Assembly (NCBI GenBank): GCA_047518265.1 | Contig: JAKZRG010000069.1 | Location: 14,712-78,711, forward strand | Direction of reading: 5' to 3' | DNA from: Oceanospirillum sp047518265 | GTDB lineage: Bacteria > Pseudomonadota > Gammaproteobacteria > Pseudomonadales > Halomonadaceae | DNA length: 64,000 nt | Shown here: positions 1 to 7,634 of the stretch, piece by piece | How positions within the stretch are numbered: the stretch's first letter is position 1 | Layout: each line of letters begins with the position of its first letter | Position numbers and translations under genes: made by a program | Notes under the pieces: generated by a model | Told to the model about the DNA's origin: nothing | Database searches by the model: none | What the model saw: the letters and a program-made list of their open reading frames with translations, nothing else

Positions 1-1185
1 GGCGGAACCAGAACCATCTGCATTCCACTCACTATGGTTCCCTTGACCATCATCCCAGCTACCGCCGCCCTGACCATCCCAGCTAGATGATGAGCCATCA
101 GCATATGCGACGCTGCCTGAACCATCTGCGTTATAGCTTTCGAGTGTGCCATCAGTGTAAGCGACGCTGCCCGAACCATCTGGGTTATAGGTGTAAACAG
201 TGCCATCTGGATCTGTACTGGTAATAGAACCGTCTTCATTAACAACATCTGTAGAGCTGTCAGGGTTAGTGCTATCTTCTACAGTCCAATTTTCTGGGGC
301 TACTTCATTGCCATCAGCGTCTGTATAGGTGATATTACCTTCGGTATCCCAGCTTTCCGTACTGCCATCTGGATAGGTCATGCTGCCCGAACCATCGGCA
401 TTATAGGTGCCACTGGATCCGTTTTCACCGGCCCATTCTCCGCTACCATCAGCATTCCAAGAGCTTGAATTGCCCTGACCGTCATCCCAAGTGCCGCCAC
501 CTTCTGCGTCCCAGGTAGATGATGAACCATCGGCATAAGACACACTGCCGGAGCCGTCAGCTTCCCACGTTTCAGTGGTGCCGTCAGGGTATGTCATACT
601 GCCACCACCTTGACCATCCCAAGTCTCAGTCGTGCCATCTTCATGGGTAATGGAACCAGATCCATCCGTCGAATCTTCAACCACAGGTGGTTCGTCACCT
701 GAAGTTCCATCATCCTCAGGCGGTGGAGGTGGTGGCTCATCACCTTCAGGCGGTGGTTCGTCACCCTCAGGCGGAGGAGGCGGTGGCTCATCACCTTCAG
801 GAGGTGGAGGCGGTGGCTCATCACCTTCAGGCGGTGGAGGTGGTGGCTCATCACCTTCAGGCGGTGGTTCGTCACCCTCAGACGGCGGCGGAGGTGGCTC
901 ATCACCTTCAGGCGGTGGTTCGTCACCCTCAGGAGGCGGAGGCGGTGGTTCATCACCAGAAGTTCCGTCATCCTCAGGAGGCGGAGGTGGTTCATCACCT
1001 TCAGGAGGTGGCGTATCATCACCTGGTGGCAGAGGTTCATTTTCTGGCGGAGGCGGTGGCTCGGAATCGACGCCTAAATCACCGATAACGCCACCGATAC
1101 TACCTGGTGCGATACGATCTTCTAGCTTTTCTACCTTGGTAGAAACCTTTTTTTTGGGCTTATTTGTCCCGTTCTTGTCTGACAT
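1..1185 (-). CDS. N-terminal part of a large Pro-rich, DGS-repeat protein (3' end beyond window)
   Basis: The frame is open from the ATG at 1183-1185 to base 1 with no stop, so only about 395 N-terminal residues are visible. A basic start (MSDKNGTNKPKKK) is followed by VEKLEDRIAPG, which resembles the short LEPR/LEDR motifs near the N-termini of some huge repetitive surface proteins. Next comes about 110 residues of PPPPPEGDE-type low complexity, then imperfect repeats of about 18 residues built on NADGSGS, YADGS and SSSWD. No classical signal peptide is seen. A weak AAGGG precedes the ATG by about 9 bases. The G-rich opposite strand gives artefactual open frames. A cell-surface or adhesin-like role is inference only; the C-terminal domains that would decide are outside the window. 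Confidence 0.75.
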   Translation of the reverse strand, partial: MSDKNGTNKPKKKVSTKVEKLEDRIAPGSIGGVIGDLGVDSEPPPPPENEPLPPGDDTPPPEGDEPPPPPEDDGTSGDEPPPPPPEGDEPPPEGDEPPPPPSEGDEPPPEGDEPPPPPPEGDEPPPPPPEGDEPPPPPPEGDEPPPEGDEPPPPPPEDDGTSGDEPPVVEDSTDGSGSITHEDGTTETWDGQGGGSMTYPDGTTETWEADGSGSVSYADGSSSTWDAEGGGTWDDGQGNSSSWNADGSGEWAGENGSSGTYNADGSGSMTYPDGSTESWDTEGNITYTDADGNEVAPENWTVEDSTNPDSSTDVVNEDGSITSTDPDGTVYTYNPDGSGSVAYTDGTLESYNADGSGSVAYADGSSSSWDGQGGGSWDDGQGNHSEWNADGSGSA

Positions 1186-1908
1186 GTGATGAACCCTTTT
1201 AAGTTTGTATCTTGCATAGGCAGCCGGTAGCGGCTCAATGTCTATGATCAACGTCTCGTTACTCTGCGAGCAATGAGCACGATATTTCCTGTGTAGAGAG
1301 GTACCCTAAAGCGAGTCAGCTTTAGGATAATCTTTTTAGCCCCAATGCAATGTCATTGGGGCTGAATATGTTAACTTCATATTATAGTAGAGGCAGAGAG
1401 TATCGCAGTCATTATTTGACCTATATTCACACAAGTATGGGAATCGTTGCCTCGATAAACATACGACACTATAAAGTCTCAATTATAGTACGCAGGAATT
1501 TTTATATTCTAAAGGTCTTTGTTTAATTATTCTGAACTAGATCACATATTAAAATGAGATAGAACTTCTATTGTTATATTAAAAATATTGCAATGGGTGT
1601 TTTAAATAAACCTTTAGTCGCTATTTAGAATAATAAGTCTAAATTCGGATTGTTTAATAAGGGATTAAGAAAAAATATTAACGCCTTGTTAGGGCAATTG
1701 TTTTTTGTAGTTGTTAGTTAAGTGATTCCTAATTATACCTCGCATACGGAGAGCTAGAGGCCGATTTTCAGGTGTTTTTATTTGCTGGAAGAGTCAAGGG
1801 TTGCTAATCTCACGGAGATGCAAAAACCCTGTTCTGCACAGATTTAATTTGATGTAGTGGAGCAAGCAGTTTTGATTCGTTCTTATCTATGGCTCGAAGG
1901 GCATAACA
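1186..1908. other. 723-bp AT-rich intergenic region with one strong hairpin
   Basis: No convincing gene is seen between the divergent start of the repeat protein and the next small gene. It holds a perfect 10-bp inverted repeat, AGCCCCAATG at 1338-1347 and CATTGGGGCT at 1354-1363, with a 6-base loop. No T-run follows on either strand, so it is not a standard terminator. It lies in the presumed 5' leader of the repeat protein. A weaker repeat (AGGGTT/AACCCT) lies near 1797-1830. Confidence 0.5.
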
Positions 1909-2268
1909 ATGGATGTTTACGTATTCGATATTATTGCAACACCGACACCGCTTTCCCTTGAATATGGCATTCTTCAGTGTGCATATGTTGATATCTGGGT
2001 CTATGACTCAAGTCGAGAGCATGCTGAAATTAAAGCCCAATCCTATTTGATGGATCTGGGCTGGAAATGGTCTCTGCTAGAAAAAGAATTGGTGCTGAAC
2101 GATGTAGAGATCGAGCAGTACAGGGAAGATGCTCAAGCCAATTATTACCAAGCCAAACAAGAAGGTGTATCTGTTTGCTTTATGGCTGAGATGGATAGTA
2201 ACTCTAACTTGTTAGAAGTCCTCGTTCTACAGGATCCTGTCTTGCCTGTTTCTGCTAGTCACAACTAA
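1909..2268 (+). CDS. hypothetical acidic protein, 119 aa
   Basis: Not recognised. The protein is soluble-looking and acidic, with no signal peptide, membrane segment or catalytic motif. It begins MDVYVFDIIATPTPLSLEYG and has an alternating helix/strand character in the middle (EHAEIKAQSYLMDLGW). An AAGGG seven bases before the ATG supports the start. It stands alone, converging on the AraC regulator gene downstream. It is probably real because of its length and ribosome binding site in an otherwise empty region, but its function is unknown. Confidence 0.55.
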   Translation: MDVYVFDIIATPTPLSLEYGILQCAYVDIWVYDSSREHAEIKAQSYLMDLGWKWSLLEKELVLNDVEIEQYREDAQANYYQAKQEGVSVCFMAEMDSNSNLLEVLVLQDPVLPVSASHN

Positions 2269-2314
2269 TTTACCCGGATGCAAAAGCGATTCGAGTGGCA
2301 GAGTAAGTAATGAA

Positions 2315-3202
2315 TCACTCAAAATCACCATAAGCATCGATAGCTAAATCCCTTTCCCGTGCATACTCTCCAGGTGTGTGACCAATGCTATTTTTCAGAT
2401 AGCGAACCAAATGGGGTTGATCGCTAAAACCAAATTGAAAAGCGATATCGGCCCAAACGATCTCCTTAGCATTTTGTTTATGTAAATAGGCTAATAGAGC
2501 CTCTAATCTTTCCATCGAATGGTACTGCTTTAAAGTAAGGCCGGTCACTCGCATAAAACTACGTTCAATGGTTCTCTGCGAACAGTGTAAGATATTGCCA
2601 AGATCAGAAAGCTTCGTTTGAGGGAAGGAGGCTAAAGCCCTGCTGACGAGTGTAGAGTGTTTATCATCGACTATTTTTGATAATAATGGAGCAAATACGC
2701 TGTCCAAATATTCTTGGCAGCTTTTAGGGGCCTTTAAAGCCAGTGTTTGTATTTTTTTCTCATCTAATATACTAGGCTGAAACAATCTAGTTAGATCTAT
2801 AGGTATCACCTGATCGAGTAACGGCTCTATTGTTGGAAGCTTGAGCGCATACAAAGCACCAACCCGAAATTTGATTCCCATAATTAAAAATGATTGGGAG
2901 TGATCCATGGATAAAGTACGGCTGTGGGGCAGTATCAAATGAGAGCCCATGCCTTGATCCGATCGAATACTATCTTCATAGAGATAAGGTTGACCCGACT
3001 GGGCCAGAATTAGGTGTCCGGCAGGATCTGGGTTTAATTTGGGATTATTGAGTCCAATATCCAAGGTATTCTTCTCAAGCAGCCAATAGCAATCAATGTA
3101 TCGTGCAATGGTTGGATCTGCAGGTTGGATTTTCCATGTTTTCATAGGGAGCAAAGTGGTCTGCTGTTTTCTACGGAAGTCATTGTATAAATGATATCCC
3201 AA
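2315..3202 (-). CDS. AraC-family transcriptional regulator
   Basis: The C-terminal third carries the two helix-turn-helix units of the AraC family: first around KLSDLGNILHCSQRTIERSF, second around WADIAFQFGFSDQPHLVRYL, followed by the family-typical GHTPGEYARE. The N-terminal half (RYIDCYWLLE, then a cupin-like region) resembles the DUF6597 effector-domain type. The frame opens with TTG at 3202, preceded by AGGATG; an ATG at 3145 starting MKTWKIQPAD is the alternative and fits the usual domain start better. It is transcribed away from a second AraC-type gene across about 95 bp, so the two may share a control region. Ligand and targets are unknown. Confidence 0.85.
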   Translation of the reverse strand: MGYHLYNDFRRKQQTTLLPMKTWKIQPADPTIARYIDCYWLLEKNTLDIGLNNPKLNPDPAGHLILAQSGQPYLYEDSIRSDQGMGSHLILPHSRTLSMDHSQSFLIMGIKFRVGALYALKLPTIEPLLDQVIPIDLTRLFQPSILDEKKIQTLALKAPKSCQEYLDSVFAPLLSKIVDDKHSTLVSRALASFPQTKLSDLGNILHCSQRTIERSFMRVTGLTLKQYHSMERLEALLAYLHKQNAKEIVWADIAFQFGFSDQPHLVRYLKNSIGHTPGEYARERDLAIDAYGDFE

Positions 3203-3296
3203 GGCTACATCCTAAACACAAGCATTTCGATTTTTAGGTATGCTTATTCTCTGAGTCAGGATAAATTTATAAAAAACTATTGGATAGCTGCAATAC

Positions 3297-4238
3297 ATGA
3301 ACATCCCTGACGTTAGTTTTAATCATAAAGAATCATCTAGCCATGAAATTCAGGTCTTAGAGCTGGAAGAGCTTTATCAACGGGATGAAGCTTTGGTTCA
3401 AACGATGACCCAGCCCCATAGAATTAGCTTTTTTAACCTGATTTATATAGAGAATGGGGAGGGCTGTCATCAGATTGATTTTGAAAGTTATCCCTATGAA
3501 TCGGGTTCTTTTATTTTTGTGCAGAAAAATCAGGTACACGCTTTTGATTCTCGTCACCTAGATTCTAACCCTATAAACGCTAATCAATCGGATTTAAGTT
3601 CTAGAGTAAAGGGTAAAGTTCTACTCTTTACCCAAGATTTTATCGATCAGGCGCTGATTAATATGCGCTTGCCAGAGTTTACTCCCACACACCTTGAATA
3701 TAGCTATCGGCCTGTAGTAATACCAAGTGATGCTTTAAAAGCCAGTTGTGAGGCGTTATTGACAGAAATCAGCAAAGAGCTGATGCAAACTCGGCCTGAT
3801 CCTTTGATCAGTATGCATCTTTTTTCATCGTTGTTTTTGATGATACGCCGTGAAAAACCTCAAGATCAACATGAGCGATTAACCAAGGAGCAGATGGGGA
3901 AGTTTGTCCGGTTTATTGAATTACTGGAGGCAAACTTTCACCAAAACAGAGATGCTAATTATTATGCTGACCAGATTCACAGTACTTACAAAACTTTGAA
4001 TCAAACCTGCAAGTTAGCTTCAAATAAAACAGCAAAACAACTAATCGATGCCTATACCATTCTAGAGGCAAAAAGACGCTTAGTTATCGATGGTATCTCA
4101 AGTCAGCAGTTGGCCTATGATCTAGGTTTTGATGATGCCAGCAACTTTGTTAAATATTTTAAGAAGCATGTCCTGATCACACCTTTTCGCTTTCAGAAAC
4201 AATTCTCCACTGATAAGTCTCCCGACGAAGTCGTTTAA
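3297..4238 (+). CDS. AraC-family transcriptional regulator with cupin-type N-terminus
   Basis: A 313-aa protein. The N-terminal half reads as an AraC_binding cupin (LIYIENGEGCHQIDFESY, then GSFIFVQKNQVHAF). The C-terminal 100 residues hold the AraC helix-turn-helix pair, the second clearest at SSQQLAYDLGFDDASNFVKY followed by TPFRFQKQ. It is divergent from another AraC regulator and is followed after 160 bp by a lipoprotein gene with SnoaL-like repeats, a plausible target (inference). A hairpin plus T-run ends the transcript at 4252-4290, so it is probably monocistronic. The ribosome binding site is weak. Confidence 0.87.
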   Translation: MNIPDVSFNHKESSSHEIQVLELEELYQRDEALVQTMTQPHRISFFNLIYIENGEGCHQIDFESYPYESGSFIFVQKNQVHAFDSRHLDSNPINANQSDLSSRVKGKVLLFTQDFIDQALINMRLPEFTPTHLEYSYRPVVIPSDALKASCEALLTEISKELMQTRPDPLISMHLFSSLFLMIRREKPQDQHERLTKEQMGKFVRFIELLEANFHQNRDANYYADQIHSTYKTLNQTCKLASNKTAKQLIDAYTILEAKRRLVIDGISSQQLAYDLGFDDASNFVKYFKKHVLITPFRFQKQFSTDKSPDEVV

Positions 4239-4251
4239 AAATAAGCATTTC

Positions 4252-4290
4252 GAGCATTCTCTTTCACCCTGGAAATGCTCAAAACTTTTT
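4252..4290 (+). terminator. intrinsic terminator after AraC gene
   Basis: Stem GAGCATT (4252-4258) pairs with AATGCTC (4274-4280), followed by AAAAC and TTTTT at 4286-4290, starting 14 bases after the regulator's stop codon. Confidence 0.6.
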
Positions 4291-4397
4291 ATTCAAAGTT
4301 AAAAGGGACGATATTTACCATTTTTCTACCAACACTGACCATGTGTTTAACTAAGCCTATCTTTACTATCTCCTTAACGAAAACAAAGGAGCAAACC

Positions 4398-5258
4398 ATG
4401 AAAAAAAGGTTCTCATCAGCAGCGCTTGCCATCGCTGTTTTAGCCACTTCAGCCTGTTCAAATCAAATGTTTAGCCAGGAAAAAGAGATGTCCAATAAAG
4501 ATAAAGCCGTTGCAGTATTAAACAGTATCGAGACTGGCGCTCAAGAACCTGTAGCATTTATCAATGCCAATCAATATACCCAACATAATTTGGCTGTAGG
4601 GGATGGTTTAGCGGGTTTTGGTGCTGTGTTGCAAGCATTACCGAAAGGCAGTGCCAAAGTGGACGTTAAGCGCTCTTTCCAAGATGGAGATTATGTCTTT
4701 ACTCATACTGATTACAACTTCTTTGGCCCCAAGGTCGGCTTCGATGTTTTCCGTTTTGAAGAAGGAAAAATTGTAGAACACTGGGATAATCTGGCAGAAA
4801 AAACGGGCCCTAATCCCAGTGGACGTACTCAGCTAGACGGCGCTACAGAAGTGAAAGATCTGGATAAAACCGATGCCAATAAAGCCCTGGTGACGGAATT
4901 TGTCGATACTATTCTAGTTAAGGCGCAATATGCAGAACTACCGCGCTTTATTGATAATGGTGAGGCCGATTACTTACAACATAATAGTGCCATTGGTGAT
5001 GGTTTGAGTGGCTTAGGAGCAGCATTGGAAGCCATGGCTCAACAAGGTGTTACCATGTCTTACACGGAAAACCATAAAGTACTGGGTGAAGGGAACTTTG
5101 TACTGAGTATCAGCGAAGGTCGCTTTGGCGGACAGCATGTGTCTTTTTATGACCTATTTCGTGTAGAAAACAACAAAATCGTAGAGCATTGGGATACCAT
5201 CGAGCAAATTCCGAGCAAGGATCAGTGGAAAAATAATAATGGTAAGTTTGGATTTTAA
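4398..5258 (+). CDS. lipoprotein with two tandem SnoaL-like (NTF2-fold) domains
   Basis: The ATG at 4398 is chosen because AAGGAG lies nine bases upstream and a lipoprotein signal follows: MKKRFSSAALAIAVLATSAC with lipobox ATSAC and modified Cys at about residue 20. The mature part repeats one domain twice. Each copy has QYTQHN or DYLQHN, then VGDGLAGFGAVL or IGDGLSGLGAAL, and ends FRFEEGKIVEHWD or FRVENNKIVEHWD, the signature of the SnoaL/polyketide-cyclase-like NTF2 fold. The family binds small hydrophobic molecules; some members are cyclases or hydrolases. Location is inferred as membrane-anchored. An upstream in-frame extension to 4275 exists but would bury the signal peptide. Confidence 0.85.
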   Translation: MKKRFSSAALAIAVLATSACSNQMFSQEKEMSNKDKAVAVLNSIETGAQEPVAFINANQYTQHNLAVGDGLAGFGAVLQALPKGSAKVDVKRSFQDGDYVFTHTDYNFFGPKVGFDVFRFEEGKIVEHWDNLAEKTGPNPSGRTQLDGATEVKDLDKTDANKALVTEFVDTILVKAQYAELPRFIDNGEADYLQHNSAIGDGLSGLGAALEAMAQQGVTMSYTENHKVLGEGNFVLSISEGRFGGQHVSFYDLFRVENNKIVEHWDTIEQIPSKDQWKNNNGKFGF

Positions 5259-5714
5259 GGACTGATTAGCTGATATTTTGGCTAAAGAGTCATGCTATAT
5301 CCCCAAACAAGTTTTTTTGATACATGGTCATGCTTTTATTAGAAAGCATGGCCATTTGTGTAGAGACTATTTTTGGCACATATTGGCATCAGCCTCAACA
5401 AAGTAAAAATGACCACTTCAGAAGCCCTTTTGTTACCCTTCTGTATCGTTAGAGATACAAAAAATAAACTATAAATCTTAAAGTTATCCTTAAGCTCACC
5501 GATATTATCTTCAAAGGCATACTGACACTTCTGTATAAACCTTTTATGCGAGCAGTTGTCTGGCAAGTACTCAAACAAAAAATTTTTGACGTTTTTGACT
5601 GTCTTGATCCTAGTCTGGTGAGTATCAGAATAATTTTGTTTAAGTCTGTAGTGTTTGAAGTAGAACTTTATGATTTTTATTGAGTCATAAGGGCGTATAA
5701 AAAAGGAAAGGTCT
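5259..5714. other. 456-bp non-coding stretch with a long hairpin
   Basis: A 13-bp stem, ATGGTCATGCTTT (5324-5336) and AAAGCATGGCCAT (5343-5355), with a 6-base loop, sits 65 bp after the lipoprotein gene. Only a short TTT follows, so it may be a weak terminator or an RNA-protecting structure. A 134-codon minus-strand frame overlaps the region but is AT-rich, has no usable start context and looks accidental. Confidence 0.4.
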
Positions 5715-6251
5715 ATGGATTTTAGAATATATGCTAGAAGCAAAATGGCGGCTGACAGTTACAGTTCAACCGTTAATCGTGCCCCTGGGGTAGACTTTTC
5801 GCAGATTTTATCCCATTCCGTTGCGGGGCAGGGCCGTCAGGGAGATTCTGATAAATATAAAGACAGGGTTTATGATACCTCTCGTGAGAAGGTTAAAGAA
5901 TCCCCTCACGACAGCTATCACTTTGTTAATCTTCAAGACTTACCTCTAGAGGCTGCTCAACAGTTTCATCAAGTTAAGCGTGAGTATGGTATTCCTGTTT
6001 CACCTAAAGAGCTAACCTTTGACGGTGAAGGCCGATTATTATTACCGGCCAGTTATCCTTATGCGACTCAAATGGAACAAGCTCTGAATGAAAGCCCAGA
6101 GTTAAAGAAGAAGATTATTGAACACGGTACTCAGGCCAGTAGTTATGCTGAAGTTCAAGCAGAAGTCTCATTTTCTGAAATAGACAGTGATGACGCCGCC
6201 AGGGCACGTTTTGAACAAATGGTCATGATGTCTAGCTTTAAGCATAACTAG
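5715..6251 (+). CDS. hypothetical protein, 178 aa
   Basis: Not recognised. AAGGAAAGG lies six bases before the ATG, which supports the start. The N-terminal 60 residues look disordered (Ser/Asp/Lys-rich). The middle holds a compact segment (FVNLQDLPLEAAQQFHQVKREYGIPV, then ELTFDGEGRLLLPASYPYA), and the C-terminal 60 residues are helical and acidic. There is no signal peptide or membrane span. It has no close partner; the next 400 bp are empty. It could be secreted by a specialised route or cytoplasmic. Confidence 0.6.
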   Translation: MDFRIYARSKMAADSYSSTVNRAPGVDFSQILSHSVAGQGRQGDSDKYKDRVYDTSREKVKESPHDSYHFVNLQDLPLEAAQQFHQVKREYGIPVSPKELTFDGEGRLLLPASYPYATQMEQALNESPELKKKIIEHGTQASSYAEVQAEVSFSEIDSDDAARARFEQMVMMSSFKHN

Positions 6252-6671
6252 GAGGTAAGTGCGCACTTTTCTATAAAACTCTCTGTATAATAGATTGTTC
6301 GATTTCTTGATGGCAGCTTGCTACGTATAGCTGTATTTATTTTGTGCGTTATCTAAATGCAATAAGTAATAAATATCTTATTGTAATTTTTTGAATGATT
6401 TAATATATAAAATATACTGTTTTATGTTGGCCGTAATTTAGTTGTTATATTAATATCATTCTTAATTCCAATCGCCACCATGGCACCGCCCAATATACGG
6501 TCTATCCAATGGCTCATACTTTTTTAAGCATTTATAGAAAATTAATTCGAAATGCTTTCCATAGCCAGTCAGGATCATATTCATTGACTGGCAGAGGCCT
6601 TTAGAGCTTAAGTTTGCTGATATTCATCCTTTCCCATTCGATGAGCTCTTCGACCATTCCCTGCATTGTTT
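6252..6671. other. 420-bp intergenic region, no gene seen
   Basis: AT-rich, with no supported reading frame. It contains an 8-bp inverted repeat GCCAGTCA (6564-6571) / TGACTGGC (6585-6592) without a T-run. It separates the hypothetical gene from the decayed HxlR locus. Confidence 0.5.
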
Positions 6672-6822
6672 TTAGGCTTGGTTCTTTGAATCTTCCAGAT
6701 GTTGCACGCCCCATGTATGTAGAGCTTCGATAACGGGAGTTAGCGTGCGTCCATATTCTGTCATTGAATATTCCACTTTTGGTGGAGCTTCTGGGTAGAC
6801 TTTTCTTAAAATTATATTAAAG
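6672..6822 (-). pseudogene. HxlR-family regulator, C-terminal remnant
   Basis: Read on the minus strand, the stop is at 6672-6674 and the preceding codons give RKVYPEAPPKVEYSMTEYGR and then TLTPVIEALHTWGVQHL, the diagnostic wing and C-terminal helix of HxlR-type winged-helix repressors. The N-terminal DNA-recognition part is missing. Just beyond residue IIL the frame runs into sequence that reads, on the other strand, as the middle of an oxidoreductase. A deletion has therefore joined two once-divergent genes. Confidence 0.7.
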
Positions 6823-6860
6823 GAATGGTTGGATAGAATATTCTTGTATGGCTTTGCTTA
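6816..6860 (+). pseudogene. NAD(P)H:quinone oxidoreductase fragment, left of IS66
   Basis: The plus-strand frame reads LKEWLDRIFLYGFAY, the conserved middle motif of KefF/MdaB-type flavodoxin-fold NAD(P)H oxidoreductases. It continues in the same frame after the IS66 insertion at 9222. The first half of the gene is gone, lost at the deletion junction with the HxlR remnant. Confidence 0.65.
6853..6860 (+). repeat. 8-bp target-site duplication, left copy
   Basis: TTTGCTTA at 6853-6860 is repeated exactly at 9222-9229, directly outside the two IS66 ends. Eight base pairs is the usual IS66-family duplication. Confidence 0.9.
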
Positions 6861-6911
6861 GTAAGCGGTCGTTTCTCCCCACCTATTAATACCGATCATC
6901 ATCATTTACCG

Positions 6912-6942
6912 TCATGACTTCTCTTTTAAAAGGAAGTCATGA
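6912..6942 (+). promoter_or_regulatory. hairpin covering the tnpA ribosome binding site and start
   Basis: TCATGACTTC (6912-6921) is the exact complement of GAAGTCATGA (6933-6942), which contains part of the AAGGAAG ribosome binding site and the first ATG. In a long read-through transcript this 10-bp stem would hide the start. The same structure is kept in the second copy at 63911-63941. Confidence 0.6.
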
Positions 6943-7259
6943 TGTCTAAACGCAATCTCGTCCAGCAACGCGAACATTGGAACGACATTATCCTCGACTG
7001 GCAGGATAGCGGCTTATCTCAGGTGAACTACTGCCGTAAACACAACCTTAAACCCCACCAGTTCAATTACTATAAAGGCCTCATCTTAACGCCTAAAATG
7101 GAGCCGTCATTAGTCCCTGTAGCAACAGCATTACCTTTGCCTGTCACGTCATCAACAATCACCGCCATTCTTCCGGATGGTATTCGCCTTGAAGTACCCT
7201 CAGATCAGGCATTAACTTTACTGCCTAACTTAATTGCTACACTCCGTGCTGCGCTATGA
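6939..7259 (+). CDS. tnpA: IS66 accessory protein TnpA
   Basis: A 106-aa protein typical of IS66 orf1: a helix-turn-helix-like N-terminus (REHWNDIILDWQDSGLSQVN, YCRKHNLKPHQFNYYK) and a C-terminal strand region (LPDGIRLEVPSD) ending LLPNLIATLRAAL. It is required with TnpB for IS66 transposition in studied elements. Two adjacent ATGs occur; the first follows AAGGAAG by two bases and the second by five. Its stop overlaps the tnpB start in an ATGA, suggesting translational coupling. Confidence 0.93.
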   Translation: MMSKRNLVQQREHWNDIILDWQDSGLSQVNYCRKHNLKPHQFNYYKGLILTPKMEPSLVPVATALPLPVTSSTITAILPDGIRLEVPSDQALTLLPNLIATLRAAL

Positions 7260-7606
7260 TACGACCATCATCAGGGTTACCGGTTTATCTATACACCGGC
7301 CCCGTCGATATGCGTAAGTCCATCAACGGACTGGCAATATTGGTTGAACAGGAGATGGCGTTATCTCCTTTTGATCCTGCGCTGTTTGTCTTTTGTAATC
7401 GACAACGGGATAAAATCAAAATCCTATGCTGGGAAAAAAATGGCTTTATCCTCTGGTACAAACGCCTGGAGAAACACCGGTTTAAATGGCCTAAACCCAA
7501 TGATCCCGCGACCATTGATAGCACCTTATTAAATCGACTACTGGATGGTTACGATATCCAGCCTCCTAAAGCTCATCCGATACTCCACTATCGTAGTCTG
7601 TTCTAA
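7256..7606 (+). CDS. tnpB: IS66 accessory protein TnpB
   Basis: A 116-aa IS66 Orf2-like protein. The diagnostic N-terminal VYLYTGPVDMRKSINGLA is followed by LFVFCNRQRDKIKILCWEKN and GFILWYKRLEKHRFKWP, the hallmark of this family. The length is full. It overlaps tnpA by four bases and is followed by tnpC after 28 bp, forming one transcription unit within the element. Its biochemical role is not established, though it is essential in tested IS66 members. Confidence 0.95.
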   Translation: MIRPSSGLPVYLYTGPVDMRKSINGLAILVEQEMALSPFDPALFVFCNRQRDKIKILCWEKNGFILWYKRLEKHRFKWPKPNDPATIDSTLLNRLLDGYDIQPPKAHPILHYRSLF

Positions 7607-7634
7607 TCCACCCTGAAGGGATTATAGTCACGTG

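Noticed and set aside
594..1040. Minus-strand Met/His/Leu/Arg-rich frame
   Set aside because: Out-of-frame reading of the same DNA repeat.
632..1189. Plus-strand open frame of Gly/Ser-rich repeats
   Set aside because: It is the complement of the proline-rich coding repeat; the minus frame has a real start with downstream non-repetitive coding sequence, and the plus frame ends in nonsense.
5339..5743. 134-codon minus-strand frame
   Set aside because: AT-rich composition, no family resemblance, no ribosome binding site, and it overlaps the start of a better-supported plus-strand gene.
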